Positions 43,078 through 52,790 are shown, counted from the stretch's first letter. The stretch: DNA of 64,000 bases from Ruegeria spongiae (GCF_023502395.1 NZ_JAMFMB010000015.1:1-64000); one strand, 5' to 3'. Program-made: numbers and translations. Notes: a model not told the origin generated them from the sequence alone.

Positions 43078-43680
43078 TCACCACATGCGCCCCTTGGCAT
43101 ATTCCGCATATCCCGCGTCATAGGCCTCTCCGTCAAAGCTCTGGTCTTCTTCCTTGACGAACTGCCCGGCGGTCGGAAGCAGATGCCCTTCGTGTTCGCG
43201 GGTCCAAAGACCTGAGCGCATCAGGGCTTTCGCGCATTGGAAATACACCTCGCCCAGTGTGATGACGGTCACGGTTCTGGGGCGTTTGCCGGATTTCTCG
43301 AAACCGGCCAGAATCGCCGCATCCGCAGTCAGCACGGCGGTGCCGTTGATCCGCACCACGTTGTTGCAGCCCGGCACCATGAACATCAGGCTGACCCGCC
43401 CGTCGCGCAGGATATTGCGCAGCGAATCGATGCGGTTGTTGCCCATCCAGTCAGGCAGCAGCAGGGTGCGGTCATCGGCGATCCGCACCACGGGGCCATC
43501 TTCGCCACGGGGGCTGGCATCTGTCCCTTCCGGCCCGACGCTGGACAGCACCACAAAACGTGCCTTGTCGATCCAGGCGCGGTAGAGCGGGGTCAACCGG
43601 GTCCGGACCTTGGTCAGCGATCGCGGTACCGCCGCCCCGTAGAGGGCCTCGAGCTCGTCGATATGGGTGAGAGTCTGCAT
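43078..43680 (-). CDS. Pyridoxamine 5'-phosphate oxidase-family FMN protein (MSMEG_1061-like)
   Basis: 200 residues with the split-barrel flavin fold. FVVLSSVGPEGTDASPRGE is the first hairpin and flavin-phosphate region; LRNILRDGRVSLMFMVPG and VYFQCAKALMRSGLW are typical of the subgroup that is not PdxH. The function of this subgroup is not established; binding of FMN or a deazaflavin is expected. Single gene, convergent with the GST. Confidence 0.85.
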   Translation of the reverse strand: MQTLTHIDELEALYGAAVPRSLTKVRTRLTPLYRAWIDKARFVVLSSVGPEGTDASPRGEDGPVVRIADDRTLLLPDWMGNNRIDSLRNILRDGRVSLMFMVPGCNNVVRINGTAVLTADAAILAGFEKSGKRPRTVTVITLGEVYFQCAKALMRSGLWTREHEGHLLPTAGQFVKEEDQSFDGEAYDAGYAEYAKGRMW

Positions 43681-43787
43681 CGGGCGCTCCGTCTGTTCCT
43701 GTGGGAATGGCTTGTCTCAATTGTCCAATGAGGTCAACGGCTCAGGGCTGTGCTGCAATGGCTGGCGCGGCGTGTTTCAGTGGCCAT

Positions 43788-44234
43788 TCACTCGGCGATA
43801 TCTTCGGCCCAAAGCGCGGGCTTTTCCGCGATGAACCGGTTCATCAGCGCAATACAATCGGGATCATCCGCGATCACCACCTCGACGCCATGCTGGCGCA
43901 GAAACCCCTCATTGCCGCCGAAATTCACCGCCTCGCCGATTACCACGCGCGGGATGGCGAACTGAACAATGGTGCCCGCGCACATCATGCAGGGCGACAG
44001 CGAGGTATAGAGCGTGGTGTCGCGATAAGTTTTCTGACGCCCTGCCTTGCGCAACGCATCCATCTCGCCATGCGCGATGGGGTCGCCACGCTGCACCCGC
44101 TGGTTGCGCCCGCGCGCCAGTTCTTCACCGCCGCGCGCCAGCACCGATCCGATCGGGCAGCCGCCCTCGTCGAACCCGGCCTGTGCCTCGTCATAAGCGA
44201 TGCGCAGGAAGCGTCGATCCTCTTCGGTCATCAT
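43788..44234 (-). CDS. Cytosine/nucleobase deaminase (yeast Fcy1-like)
   Basis: 148 residues of the CDA zinc-deaminase fold: zinc histidine and catalytic glutamate in AHGEMDALRKAG, zinc cysteines in LSPCMMCAGTIV. The C-terminal stretch LMNRFIAEKPALWAEDIAE closely follows the end of yeast cytosine deaminase, so conversion of cytosine to uracil is the best guess; guanine deaminase or tRNA deaminase (TadA) fit less well. GGAG eight bases upstream supports the ATG chosen. Single gene. Confidence 0.87.
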   Translation of the reverse strand: MMTEEDRRFLRIAYDEAQAGFDEGGCPIGSVLARGGEELARGRNQRVQRGDPIAHGEMDALRKAGRQKTYRDTTLYTSLSPCMMCAGTIVQFAIPRVVIGEAVNFGGNEGFLRQHGVEVVIADDPDCIALMNRFIAEKPALWAEDIAE

Positions 44235-44351
44235 CTGAATAGCTCCTGCCTGTTCAAAGCCGACGCTGCCGATCAATGGCGCCACAGTCAAGCGCCACCA
44301 GCCGACCCAGCCCCAGCGCGCTGGGCCCTTTGCTCCGGCGGCCTGATATGA

Positions 44352-44800
<449 letters not shown>

Positions 44801-44801
<1 letters not shown>

Positions 44802-45589
44802 TGCCGAACAAAGTGCCGCGACGACCGCTCCGCCCGTGGCGCGGATGGGTCCGCGGCGCGCTGACAGGTCTGAGCCTGTGGCTGGCCGTTCCCATTGGGC
44901 AGGGTCACGCCCAGAATATCACCCATTGGTCGCCGCCAGCCGTCATCATCGAAGCGCGCTTTGCGGAACCCAACGCGGCATATGCCCACGGCGTGCTGGG
45001 CGATGCGATGGAGTGGTCTGCCCTCCACCTCACCCACGCGGGTCGCGATGGAAGGTCGGCGACCGTCAAGATTCGACTACCATCGGACCATGTATTCGAA
45101 GATCTCGCACCGCGCCTGGTTGATCTGTCGCTTGACGGTCATCCCGATGCGGTGATGGTCGTGGAAACCGATATCGCTCTCGGCGCGGCGCTGGCGCTTT
45201 ATGGCGCAGGTGGCAAGATCGCCGAAACGCCGCATATCGGCATTCCGTTCCGCTGGCTCGCACCCGTCGGCGCGGCTGATCTGGATGGTGACGGTCATAT
45301 CGAGATCGCCTATATTGATCGCCCCCACCTCGCCAAGACCCTGCGCATCTGGCGGTTCAAAGGCGGCGACCTTACCGAGATCGCCACCATCCCGGGTCTG
45401 ACCAATCACCGCATCGGCGAGGATTTCATTTCCGGCGGATTGCGCGATTGCGGCACCGGCCCCGAATTGATCATGGCCAGCGGCGACTGGTCCCGGGTCA
45501 TGGCGGTGTCCCACACCAAGACTTGGATCAAAACCGACATTGGCCCCTTTCACGGCCCCGACAGTCTCACCTCTGCCCTGGCCTGCTGA
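44801..45589 (+). CDS. Exported VCBS/FG-GAP repeat protein
   Basis: 262 residues. A basic N terminus with a hydrophobic stretch (GALTGLSLWLAVPIGQGHA) is a signal peptide ending near residue 38. The mature part contains blade-like repeats; the clearest is AADLDGDGHIEIAYIDRP, a calcium-binding FG-GAP loop, with a weaker copy in LVDLSLDGHPDAVMVVE. It is probably a small periplasmic beta-propeller. Its start overlaps the ferredoxin stop; whether the two work together is unknown. Confidence 0.75.
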
Positions 45590-45604
45590 TCCGCGTTTTC
45601 ATCT

Positions 45605-45680
45605 GGCCAGATTTATCCTGGGGTGAATTGGCCGCAGGCCAAGAGGGGCAAAGCCCCTGCCAAAACCAATAGAGACGGGC
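45605..45680. repeat. Intergenic element with hairpins, copy 1
   Basis: About 15 bases after the stop of the preceding gene lies GGCCAGATTTATCCTGGGG, then GGCCGCAGGCC and GAGGGGCAAAGCCCC hairpins. A related start (GGCCAAGAATATCCTCGGGG) followed by a GGG/CCC hairpin appears after ftsY near 50215. They look like copies of one small dispersed element. The GGGGCAAAGCCCC stem could also end transcription. Confidence 0.4.
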
Positions 45681-45708
45681 ACAGCCCGGCACTTGGATCA
45701 AAATCGCC

Positions 45709-46971
45709 TCATAGCGCCCGCCAGCCGATATCTCGGCGGAAATAGCCGTCCTGCCAGTCGACCCGATCCACCATCTCGTAAGCCCGCTCGCGCGCTGCGC
45801 GCAGGCTGTCGCCCCGTGCGGTGACGTTAAGAACCCGCCCCCCCGACGCCAGCACCGCCCCGCCCTGGGATTTTGTCCCGGCATGGAACACGATGTTGCT
45901 GCTGTCCTCGGGCAGATCGTCCAGCCCGCCGATCTCGGTGCCTTTGCTGTAGTCGCCCGGATAGCCCTGCGCTGCCATCACCACCGTCATCGCGTGGTCA
46001 TCGGCCCAGTTCACCTGCGCCGCGCTCAGACGGCCCTCGGCGGCGGCGTGCATCAGGTCCATCGCCTGCGCGCCCAGCCGCATCATCAGCACCTGACATT
46101 CCGGATCGCCGAACCGCACGTTGTATTCCACCAGCCGCGGCTGGCCGTTTTCGATCATCAACCCAACATAGAGCACGCCCTGAAACGGCATGCCACGCTT
46201 GGCCATCTCGGCCATTGTGGGCCGGACAATCTGATCCATCGCCCGCGCCTCGACCTCGGCGCTCAGCACCGGAGCCGGAGAGTATGCGCCCATGCCGCCG
46301 GTATTGGGTCCGGTATCGCCCTCGCCGATGCGCTTATGGTCCTGGGCGGTGCCGATCGACAGGATATCGCGGCCATCGCAAAGCACAAAAAGCGAGGCCT
46401 CTTCGCCTGTCATAAACTCCTCGATCACCACCTCGGCCCCGGCGCTGCCAAAGGCACCGCCCAGCATGTCGTCCACTGCCTCAAGTGCGGCCTCGACATC
46501 CATCGCCACGATCACACCCTTGCCCGCCGCCAGACCATCGGCCTTGACCACGATCGGCGCGCCCTGCGCGCGGATATAGGCCTTGGCCGGTTCGGCCTCG
46601 GTGAAGCGCGCGTAAGCGGCCGTAGGCGCATTGGCGGCATCGCAGATCTCTTTGGTGAAACTTTTCGAGGCTTCCAGCCGCGCCGCCGCCGCCGAAGGGC
46701 CAAAGACCAATACACCCGCCTCGCGCAAGCGGTCCGCCACCCCGGCGGCCAAGGGCGCTTCGGGGCCGACGATCACGAACTCCACCGCGTTCTCTTCGCA
46801 GAACCGCGCCACTGCGCCACCATCCATGATGTCGAGATCGGCGCATTCCGCGATCTGCGCGATCCCGGCATTGCCCGGCGCCACGATCAGCTTGTCGCAT
46901 TTGGGGTTCTGCATCACCGCCCAGGCCAGGCTGTGTTCGCGCCCGCCGCCACCGAGGATGAGGATATTCAT
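45709..46971 (-). CDS. purD: Phosphoribosylamine-glycine ligase
   Basis: Second enzyme of de novo purine synthesis, joining glycine to phosphoribosylamine with ATP. 420 residues of the ATP-grasp family: MNILILGGGGREHSLAW at the N terminus, VVKADGLAAGKGV as the ATP loop, and GDTGPNTGGMGAYSPAP and NVRFGDPECQ for the catalytic and Mg sites. Length is normal. It is divergent from xseA with an 85-base gap. Confidence 0.98.
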   Translation of the reverse strand: MNILILGGGGREHSLAWAVMQNPKCDKLIVAPGNAGIAQIAECADLDIMDGGAVARFCEENAVEFVIVGPEAPLAAGVADRLREAGVLVFGPSAAAARLEASKSFTKEICDAANAPTAAYARFTEAEPAKAYIRAQGAPIVVKADGLAAGKGVIVAMDVEAALEAVDDMLGGAFGSAGAEVVIEEFMTGEEASLFVLCDGRDILSIGTAQDHKRIGEGDTGPNTGGMGAYSPAPVLSAEVEARAMDQIVRPTMAEMAKRGMPFQGVLYVGLMIENGQPRLVEYNVRFGDPECQVLMMRLGAQAMDLMHAAAEGRLSAAQVNWADDHAMTVVMAAQGYPGDYSKGTEIGGLDDLPEDSSNIVFHAGTKSQGGAVLASGGRVLNVTARGDSLRAARERAYEMVDRVDWQDGYFRRDIGWRAL

Positions 46972-47056
46972 GAAATGCGCTCCGATCTGCTTGGCCCTGC
47001 TGTCGCGGCGTTCTAAGCTGGCCCGAGCAGTGACACAAGACCAACAGGCGCGCGCA

Positions 47057-48544
47057 ATGTCCGACCTTCTCGACGATCCCACCCCCGGCCAGAACATGCC
47101 CGAATTCACCGTCTCGGAAATCTCGGGCGAGGTGAAGCGTACACTTGAAGGCACCTTCGGGCGCATCCGCGTGCGCGGCGAGGTGGGGCGGGTGTTCAAG
47201 GCGCGGTCCGGGCACCTCTATTATGACGTGAAGGACGACCGGAGCGTGCTGGCCTGCACCACCTGGAAAGGCCAGATCGCCGGGCTGTCGGTGGTGCCCG
47301 AGGAAGGGCTGGAAGTGGTGGTCACCGGCCGCCTCACCGCTTTTGGCGCGCAATCGAAATACAACATGAATGTGGACGAGGTCGCCGTCGCGGGACAAGG
47401 CGCGCTGATGGCGCTGCTGGAAAAGCGCAAGAAACAGCTTGAGAGTGAGGGGCTATTTGCGCCCGAGCGCAAGCGGACCCTGCCCTATCTGCCACAGATC
47501 ATCGGCGTTGTGACCTCGCCCTCGGGCGCGGTGATCCGCGACATCCTGCACCGGCTGCGCGACCGGTTTCCGTGCAAGGTGCTGATCTGGCCCGTTGCGG
47601 TGCAGGGCAACGCCTGCGCCCCGGAAGTAACCCGCGCCATCGAAGGTTTCAACGCGCTTACCCCCGGCGGCGCGCTGCCCCGGCCCGATCTGATCATCGT
47701 GGCACGTGGTGGCGGGTCCATCGAGGATCTCTGGGGGTTCAACGAGGAAAGCGTGGCGCGCGCGGCAGCGGGTTCGGAGATTCCGCTGATTTCGGCCGTC
47801 GGGCATGAGACCGACACCACCCTGATCGATTATGTCTCGGATCAGCGCGCGCCGACCCCCACCGCCGCTGCCGAATTGGCCGTCCCTGTGCGACTGGACC
47901 TGCTGGCCTGGACCGGAGAACAAGGCGCACGCCTGAGTCGGGCCGCAAGTGACGCGGTGCAGCGCCGGGCGCAGCGGCTGGCTGATCTGGCCCGCGCCCT
48001 GCCGCGCCCCGACACGTTGCTGGATGGCCCGCGTCAACGGCTGGACCAGAGCGCCGAGCGCCTGCCCAACGCGTTGATCCGCGGCGTGCAAAACCGGCGG
48101 GTGAAGCTCCTGGACATGTCCGCCCATCTGCGCCCCGCCACCCTGCGCGGCATCGTCGAGACCCGCCGGGACCGCTGGACCAACCTGTCCTCACGCCTGA
48201 GCACACGGCCGATCCAGCGCGAGCTCACGGCCCGCAGCGATCAGTTGCAGCGGTTGACCGAGCGGCTGAACGCGGCACAAGCTCTGCGTATCGACCGGCT
48301 GCGGCAACAGCTCGACGCGACTGACAGGCTGCGTGAGACGCTCAGCTACAAGGCTACGCTGGAGCGCGGCTATGCCGTCGTGCGGGCCGAAGGCACGGTC
48401 GTCACCCGCAAGGCGCAGGCCGAGAAACATGGCGCGCTTCAGATCGAGTTTGCGGATGGCGAACTGACGACCGGGGACAATGCGGCGCGACCTGCGGTCA
48501 AGAAATCCAAATCGGGGCCACCGTCACAGGGTTCGCTGTTCTAG
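47057..48544 (+). CDS. xseA: Exodeoxyribonuclease VII large subunit
   Basis: Large subunit of a single-strand DNA exonuclease used in repair. 495 residues: N-terminal OB fold (RIRVRGEVGRVFKARSGHLY), catalytic domain with GGGSIEDLWGFNEE and GHETDTTLIDYVSD, then a long charged coiled coil and a C-terminal barrel. xseB is not adjacent. The stop codon TAG shares a palindromic CTAG with the stop of the convergent small gene. Confidence 0.97.
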   Translation: MSDLLDDPTPGQNMPEFTVSEISGEVKRTLEGTFGRIRVRGEVGRVFKARSGHLYYDVKDDRSVLACTTWKGQIAGLSVVPEEGLEVVVTGRLTAFGAQSKYNMNVDEVAVAGQGALMALLEKRKKQLESEGLFAPERKRTLPYLPQIIGVVTSPSGAVIRDILHRLRDRFPCKVLIWPVAVQGNACAPEVTRAIEGFNALTPGGALPRPDLIIVARGGGSIEDLWGFNEESVARAAAGSEIPLISAVGHETDTTLIDYVSDQRAPTPTAAAELAVPVRLDLLAWTGEQGARLSRAASDAVQRRAQRLADLARALPRPDTLLDGPRQRLDQSAERLPNALIRGVQNRRVKLLDMSAHLRPATLRGIVETRRDRWTNLSSRLSTRPIQRELTARSDQLQRLTERLNAAQALRIDRLRQQLDATDRLRETLSYKATLERGYAVVRAEGTVVTRKAQAEKHGALQIEFADGELTTGDNAARPAVKKSKSGPPSQGSLF

Positions 48545-48939
48545 ACCCCCACATCCGGCCCGTAACACAGCATCTCTTCGCCGATATCCTCGGCCTCATA
48601 GAGCTCGGTGGCCTGCGGGTCATTCTCGAACCGGGCGATCAGGCCCTGCGTGCCCTGACTGAAGCTCCAGCATTGCGGGTCCAGCCGGTCCTCGTAGAGG
48701 AAACAGATCTGGCCGTCCTCGCGTTCATACCAGAGGCCATGCTTGCAATCGCCGTCCAGAAACGACCAGATCACCCGGCGGTCGGGCAAATAGCGCTCCA
48801 CCCCATAGGCCTGCCCACCCTGCCCGTAAAACAGCGTCTTGCCCAAGGTATAGCGGTCGAACTCTTCCGCCGACATGTCGGATTGCGCCAGAACGGGCAG
48901 ACCAACACAGCAGGCGAGAATCAGGACAAGACGCAACAT
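48541..48939 (-). CDS. Hypothetical exported protein
   Basis: 132 residues with a signal peptide (MLRLVLILACCVGLPVLAQ; a lipobox-like LACC may be fortuitous). The mature part is acidic and contains YTLGKTLFYGQGGQAYGVERY, cysteines in GDCKHGLW, QICFLY, PQCWSF and MLCYGP that could make two disulfides. Similar small proteins are common in Roseobacters; function unknown. A longer start at 48975 would spoil the signal peptide. Confidence 0.7.
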   Translation of the reverse strand: MLRLVLILACCVGLPVLAQSDMSAEEFDRYTLGKTLFYGQGGQAYGVERYLPDRRVIWSFLDGDCKHGLWYEREDGQICFLYEDRLDPQCWSFSQGTQGLIARFENDPQATELYEAEDIGEEMLCYGPDVGV

Positions 48940-49094
48940 GGCCCGATCTTTGCAGATCAGGACAAGGCCCGCCACTCACAGGACACAGAAGCGGAGTTTT
49001 GCGCGGCTTCCCGTTCGGTCTCGCGCGCGTGACCCTTTGCAACCCGGCGCGATCCGCATTAGGTGAAGAAAAACCAATGCGAGGACCCGGCCGG

Positions 49095-50201
49095 ATGGCG
49101 TTATTCTCAAAGCTCAAGGACCGCCTGTTCAAATCTTCCTCGAAGCTGGAAGAGGGGCTGGACGCGATCGTCGAGGATGGCGGCGAGGTTGACACCACAC
49201 CCGCCGCACCCTCCCCCGCGCCCGAACCGGTGCCTCAGGCCACCACTCCAGAAGCCCCCGCGCCCACCAAGGCCCCACCGCCGCCGGAGCCCACGCCAGA
49301 ACCGCCCGAACCCGCCAAGGGCCTGTTGGGCCGTCTGTTCAAGAAGGCCGACGACACCCCGATCATTCGCCGCACCCTGGACGATGACATGCTGGAGCAG
49401 CTCGAAGAGCTGCTGATCGCCTCGGACATGGGCGTCGATACCGCGCTGCGGGTGACCGCCAACATGGCCGAGGGACGGTTCGGCAAGAAGCTCTCGACCG
49501 AAGAAATCAAACAATTGCTGGCGCAGGAAGTCGCCCGCGTGATGGAGCCGGTCGCCCGCCCGATGCCAATCTATCCCAAGCGCCCGCAAGTGGTGCTGGT
49601 GGTGGGGGTGAACGGCTCGGGCAAGACCACCACGATCGGCAAGCTGGCCAGCCAGTTCCGCGCCGCCGGCAAGAAGGTGGTGATCGCGGCAGGCGACACG
49701 TTCCGTGCCGCCGCCGTCGAACAGTTGCAGGTCTGGGGCGACCGCGCAGGAGTGCCGGTGCTGACCGCGCCCGAGGGCTCGGACCCCGCCAGCCTTGCCT
49801 TTGACGCGATGACCCGTGCACAGGAAGATGGGGCCGATCTACTGATGATCGACACTGCCGGACGGCTGCAGAATCGCGCCGACCTGATGGAGGAGCTGGC
49901 CAAGATCGTCCGCGTCATCCGCAAGAAGGACGAAAGCGCGCCGCATAACACGCTGCTGGTGCTGGATGCCACAACCGGCCAGAACGCGCTGCGGCAGGTG
50001 GAAACATTCAGGGCGATCTCTGATGTCTCGGGGCTGGTCATGACCAAACTGGACGGCACCGCCAAGGGCGGCGTGCTGGTGGCGCTGGCCGACAAGTTCG
50101 GCCTGCCGATCCATGCCATCGGCGTGGGCGAACAGATCGACGATCTCGCGCCGTTTGATCCCGAAGACTTCGCCGCCGCCCTGACCGGCCTCAAAACCTG
50201 A
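49095..50201 (+). CDS. ftsY: Signal recognition particle receptor FtsY
   Basis: GTPase that docks SRP-ribosome complexes at the inner membrane. 368 residues. The short A domain is Ala/Pro/Glu rich (about residues 20-75), then the N domain, then the G domain with GVNGSGKTTTIGKLA (G1), GDTFRAAAVEQL, DTAGRLQNR (G3), TKLDGTAKGG (G4) and a C-terminal GEQIDDLAPF. MALFSKLKDRLF suits the known N terminus; an ATG at 49077 is an alternative. Confidence 0.97.
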   Translation: MALFSKLKDRLFKSSSKLEEGLDAIVEDGGEVDTTPAAPSPAPEPVPQATTPEAPAPTKAPPPPEPTPEPPEPAKGLLGRLFKKADDTPIIRRTLDDDMLEQLEELLIASDMGVDTALRVTANMAEGRFGKKLSTEEIKQLLAQEVARVMEPVARPMPIYPKRPQVVLVVGVNGSGKTTTIGKLASQFRAAGKKVVIAAGDTFRAAAVEQLQVWGDRAGVPVLTAPEGSDPASLAFDAMTRAQEDGADLLMIDTAGRLQNRADLMEELAKIVRVIRKKDESAPHNTLLVLDATTGQNALRQVETFRAISDVSGLVMTKLDGTAKGGVLVALADKFGLPIHAIGVGEQIDDLAPFDPEDFAAALTGLKT

Positions 50202-50213
50202 TCCGCCCTTCAT

Positions 50214-50272
50214 CGGGCCAAGAATATCCTCGGGGGTCCAAGGGTGGGAAACCCCCAGCCTCTCACTCCAGC
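50214..50272. repeat. Intergenic element with hairpin, copy 2
   Basis: GGCCAAGAATATCCTCGGGG starts 13 bases after the ftsY stop, followed by GGGTGGGAAACCCCC, a short stem-loop. It resembles the element at 45605 in opening motif, place after a stop codon, and following hairpin. Confidence 0.4.
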
Positions 50273-50287
50273 ACAAAGATCTGACAT

Positions 50288-51190
50288 TTGAGCGACTGGC
50301 TGATCTCTCTCGAAGGCACCGAAGCGGGCCATCAATTGGCGCTGGGGCTGGCGCTGATGGCTGCCTTCCTGCATGCGGTGTTTGGCGCGCTGCAAAAGGG
50401 TCGCCATGATCCCTGGTTGTCGCGGGGGGCAATCGATGCCTCTTATATGCTGATGGCCGCCCCTTTCGCGCTTTTCGTGGTGCCCTGGCCCGAGGCTCAT
50501 ATGTGGCCGATCTTCGCCACCGTCTGGGTCATCCATATGGGCTACAAGCTGCTGCAGGCGCAGGCCTATACCAAGGGCGCCTATACGGTCGTCTACCCGG
50601 TGGTGCGCGGCACCGGGCCGCTCTTTACGGTGATCGGGGCCTATCTGCTGTTCGGCGAGGTCTTTACGCCCGTCCAATGGCTCGGGGTGGGGGTTCTGTT
50701 GATGGGTATCTTCGGCCTGGCCATCTACAATCTGCGCCACCTCGAGGCCAATCGCGAGACGCTGCCAACCGCTCTGGCGCTGGCCTTTGCCACCGGCCTT
50801 TTCGTGGCGCTTTATACCACCTATGACGCTTATGGCATCCGGGCCACCGCTGATCCGTTCACATTTCTGGCCTGGTTCTTCATGATCGACGGGATCGGGA
50901 TGCCAATCATCGCCTGGCTGCGCTGGCGCAACATGGCCGATCCGCCCACGCCCGGCCCGCTGATGCTGCGCGGATTCGCAGGCGGGATCGCGGCGTTTTT
51001 ATCCTTTGGGTCGATCATGCTGGCCACACGGCTCGACAAGGTGGGCGAGGCGGCGGTGCTGCGCGAGACATCCACCGTCTTTGCCGCGCTGATCGGCTGG
51101 CTGGTGCTGAAAGAAACGGTCGGACCGCGCCGCATCGCATTGATGAGCTTGATCGCGCTGGGAGCCGTGATAGTTGAGATGGGCGGATAA
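50288..51190 (+). CDS. EamA-family (DMT) transporter
   Basis: 300 residues, ten predicted membrane helices in two halves. The first contains QAQAYTKGAYTVVYPVVRGT and the second RETSTVFAALIGWLVLKETVG, both usual EamA repeat ends. The first codon is TTG with no clear ribosome binding site, so the true start may differ by some codons. yciB follows 16 bases later. Substrate unknown. Confidence 0.88.
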   Translation: MSDWLISLEGTEAGHQLALGLALMAAFLHAVFGALQKGRHDPWLSRGAIDASYMLMAAPFALFVVPWPEAHMWPIFATVWVIHMGYKLLQAQAYTKGAYTVVYPVVRGTGPLFTVIGAYLLFGEVFTPVQWLGVGVLLMGIFGLAIYNLRHLEANRETLPTALALAFATGLFVALYTTYDAYGIRATADPFTFLAWFFMIDGIGMPIIAWLRWRNMADPPTPGPLMLRGFAGGIAAFLSFGSIMLATRLDKVGEAAVLRETSTVFAALIGWLVLKETVGPRRIALMSLIALGAVIVEMGG

Positions 51191-51206
51191 CAGAGCAAGG
51201 CGCGAC

Positions 51207-51833
51207 ATGACGCAGACCAAAGACATCAACCCGATTCTGAAACAGGTGCTGGAACTGGGCCCGACCCTGGCCTTTTTCTTTATCTACCTGCGCATCAAGG
51301 ATGACGTCTTTGTCATTGGGAACACGGAATATTCCGGCTTTATCGTCTCTGCGCTGATCTTTGTGCCGATCCTGCTGGTGGCGATGGCCATCCTGTGGAT
51401 GCTCACCGGCAAGCTGAGCCGGTTGCAGATCTTTACCGCCTTCATCGTGATCTTTTTCGGCGGGCTGACCGCCTATTTCAACGACAAGCGATTCTTCATG
51501 ATGAAGACCACGCTTGTCTACGGCACATTCTGCGTGTTGCTGGGTATCGGGCTGCTGCGCGGCAAATCCTATCTGGCCTATATCCTGAACGACATGCTGC
51601 CGATGGAGCAGGAAGGCTGGATGATCCTGACCCGCCGCCTCTGCGGCTGTTTCGCGGTTCTGGCGGCGGCCAATGAATATGTCTGGCGCACCATGTCGGA
51701 AGAGGCCTGGGTCAAGATCGAAACCTTCGGCTTTCCACTGGCGCTGATGGCTTTTTTGATGATGCAATTCAGCCTGCTGCAGCGTTTCCTGATCGAACCC
51801 GACGCCGATGGCGCCGGCAAATCCGAAGACTGA
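51207..51833 (+). CDS. yciB: YciB/IspZ-family inner-membrane protein
   Basis: 208 residues, five to six membrane helices, with the family marks LGPTLAFFFIYLRI and GGLTAYFNDKRFFMMKTTLVY. In enterics YciB helps cell envelope synthesis and septation. In this class of bacteria it often sits near ftsY, as here (ftsY - transporter - yciB). Confidence 0.93.
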   Translation: MTQTKDINPILKQVLELGPTLAFFFIYLRIKDDVFVIGNTEYSGFIVSALIFVPILLVAMAILWMLTGKLSRLQIFTAFIVIFFGGLTAYFNDKRFFMMKTTLVYGTFCVLLGIGLLRGKSYLAYILNDMLPMEQEGWMILTRRLCGCFAVLAAANEYVWRTMSEEAWVKIETFGFPLALMAFLMMQFSLLQRFLIEPDADGAGKSED

Positions 51834-51907
51834 CTGTTTCTGTCGCTTAGCACAGTTGAGTTTTGCGCGATTGCCCCTTAGACCGGTGGGCAAGGGAGGA
51901 TCTGCGC

Positions 51908-52576
51908 ATGGTTTCACTACCCGAAGCGGGTTTTCTGGCTCAGGCATCCGATCGCCTCAAACTCATGCTCGAAGAAGAAGCGATCGAAGCGCGGCTGGGC
52001 ACTGGCGACGTGCTGTTTCAGCATGGCGATACCGGCGATGCGCTTTATGTCATTCTGCAAGGCATGATGGAGGTTTCGATCCTGTCGCAGAACGGCCGCA
52101 AGCTGTCGATGGATCTGATGGGGCCTGGATCGGTTTTTGGCGAGATTGCGCTGTTTGATCCGGGGGAACGCACCGCAACGATTACCGCAACGCAACCCTG
52201 CCGCGTGCTCAAGGTGCAGAATGCCGACGTGATGCGACAGGTGCGACGCAACCCGGAACTGGCGGTCGACCTGACGCGGCTGGCCGGGCAGAGGATGCGC
52301 TGGATCAACATGCAATTGCACGAACAGGTCTTCCTGACCGTTCCAACCCGGCTGGCGCGCAAGTTGCTGCATCTGGCGCAACTCCAAAGCGAGGACAACT
52401 GCTCAGTCAGCCTCAGCCAGAGCGAGCTGGCCGAATATGTCGGTGCCACCCGCGAGGCGGTGTCAAAGACCATCTCGGTCTGGAAAAAACAAGGCATCAT
52501 CGAAGCGACACGGGGCGGGCTGGAAATCCTCGATACCGACACGATGGAAGAACTGGCCGATCCCGAGCAGATCTGA
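51908..52576 (+). CDS. Crp/Fnr-family transcriptional regulator
   Basis: 222 residues. The N-terminal cyclic-nucleotide-type beta barrel (GDVLFQHGDTGDALYVIL, then FGEIALFDPGERTATITA) is followed by a C-terminal winged helix (SQSELAEYVGATREAVSKT). FNR-type cluster cysteines at the N terminus are absent, so it is not FnrL; it is closer to Crp-like proteins, and GEIALFDPGERTAT resembles a cNMP phosphate cassette. GGGAGG sets the start. Target genes unknown. Confidence 0.92.
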   Translation: MVSLPEAGFLAQASDRLKLMLEEEAIEARLGTGDVLFQHGDTGDALYVILQGMMEVSILSQNGRKLSMDLMGPGSVFGEIALFDPGERTATITATQPCRVLKVQNADVMRQVRRNPELAVDLTRLAGQRMRWINMQLHEQVFLTVPTRLARKLLHLAQLQSEDNCSVSLSQSELAEYVGATREAVSKTISVWKKQGIIEATRGGLEILDTDTMEELADPEQI

Positions 52577-52718
52577 ATTTCGCGAGAAAATGCAATAATA
52601 TAAGCGGGTGTGTAAAAGTTCACAGACCCCGGCACGGTTGCCGTGTGACTCTATAGGCGGTTACTCGGCGGACCGGATACGATCCCAGTCGCTCGGCCCG
52701 TCCGGGTGCCAAACCCAA
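52577..52718 (+). other. Unassigned transcribed-looking spacer before a strong terminator
   Basis: The 263-base gap between the Crp/Fnr gene and degP holds no credible coding frame. Its first 140 bases end in a very strong terminator and could be the 3' UTR of the regulator or a separate small RNA. AATAATATAAG (about 52594) could be part of a promoter. No known RNA family is recognised. Confidence 0.3.
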
Positions 52719-52754
52719 GAGCCATGCGCCCCCGCGCATGGCTCGCCTTTTTTT
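52719..52754 (+). terminator. Strong intrinsic terminator
   Basis: GAGCCATGCGC and GCGCATGGCTC form a perfect eleven-pair stem with a CCCC loop, followed by seven Ts (52748-52754). Confidence 0.93.
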
Positions 52755-52790
52755 GCCCGGGGCGATCCGGCCACCCCGCCTCTCGCGCAA

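Noticed and set aside
51908-52576. Naming the Crp/Fnr gene fnrL
   Set aside because: The cluster-binding cysteines of FNR are missing from the N terminus.
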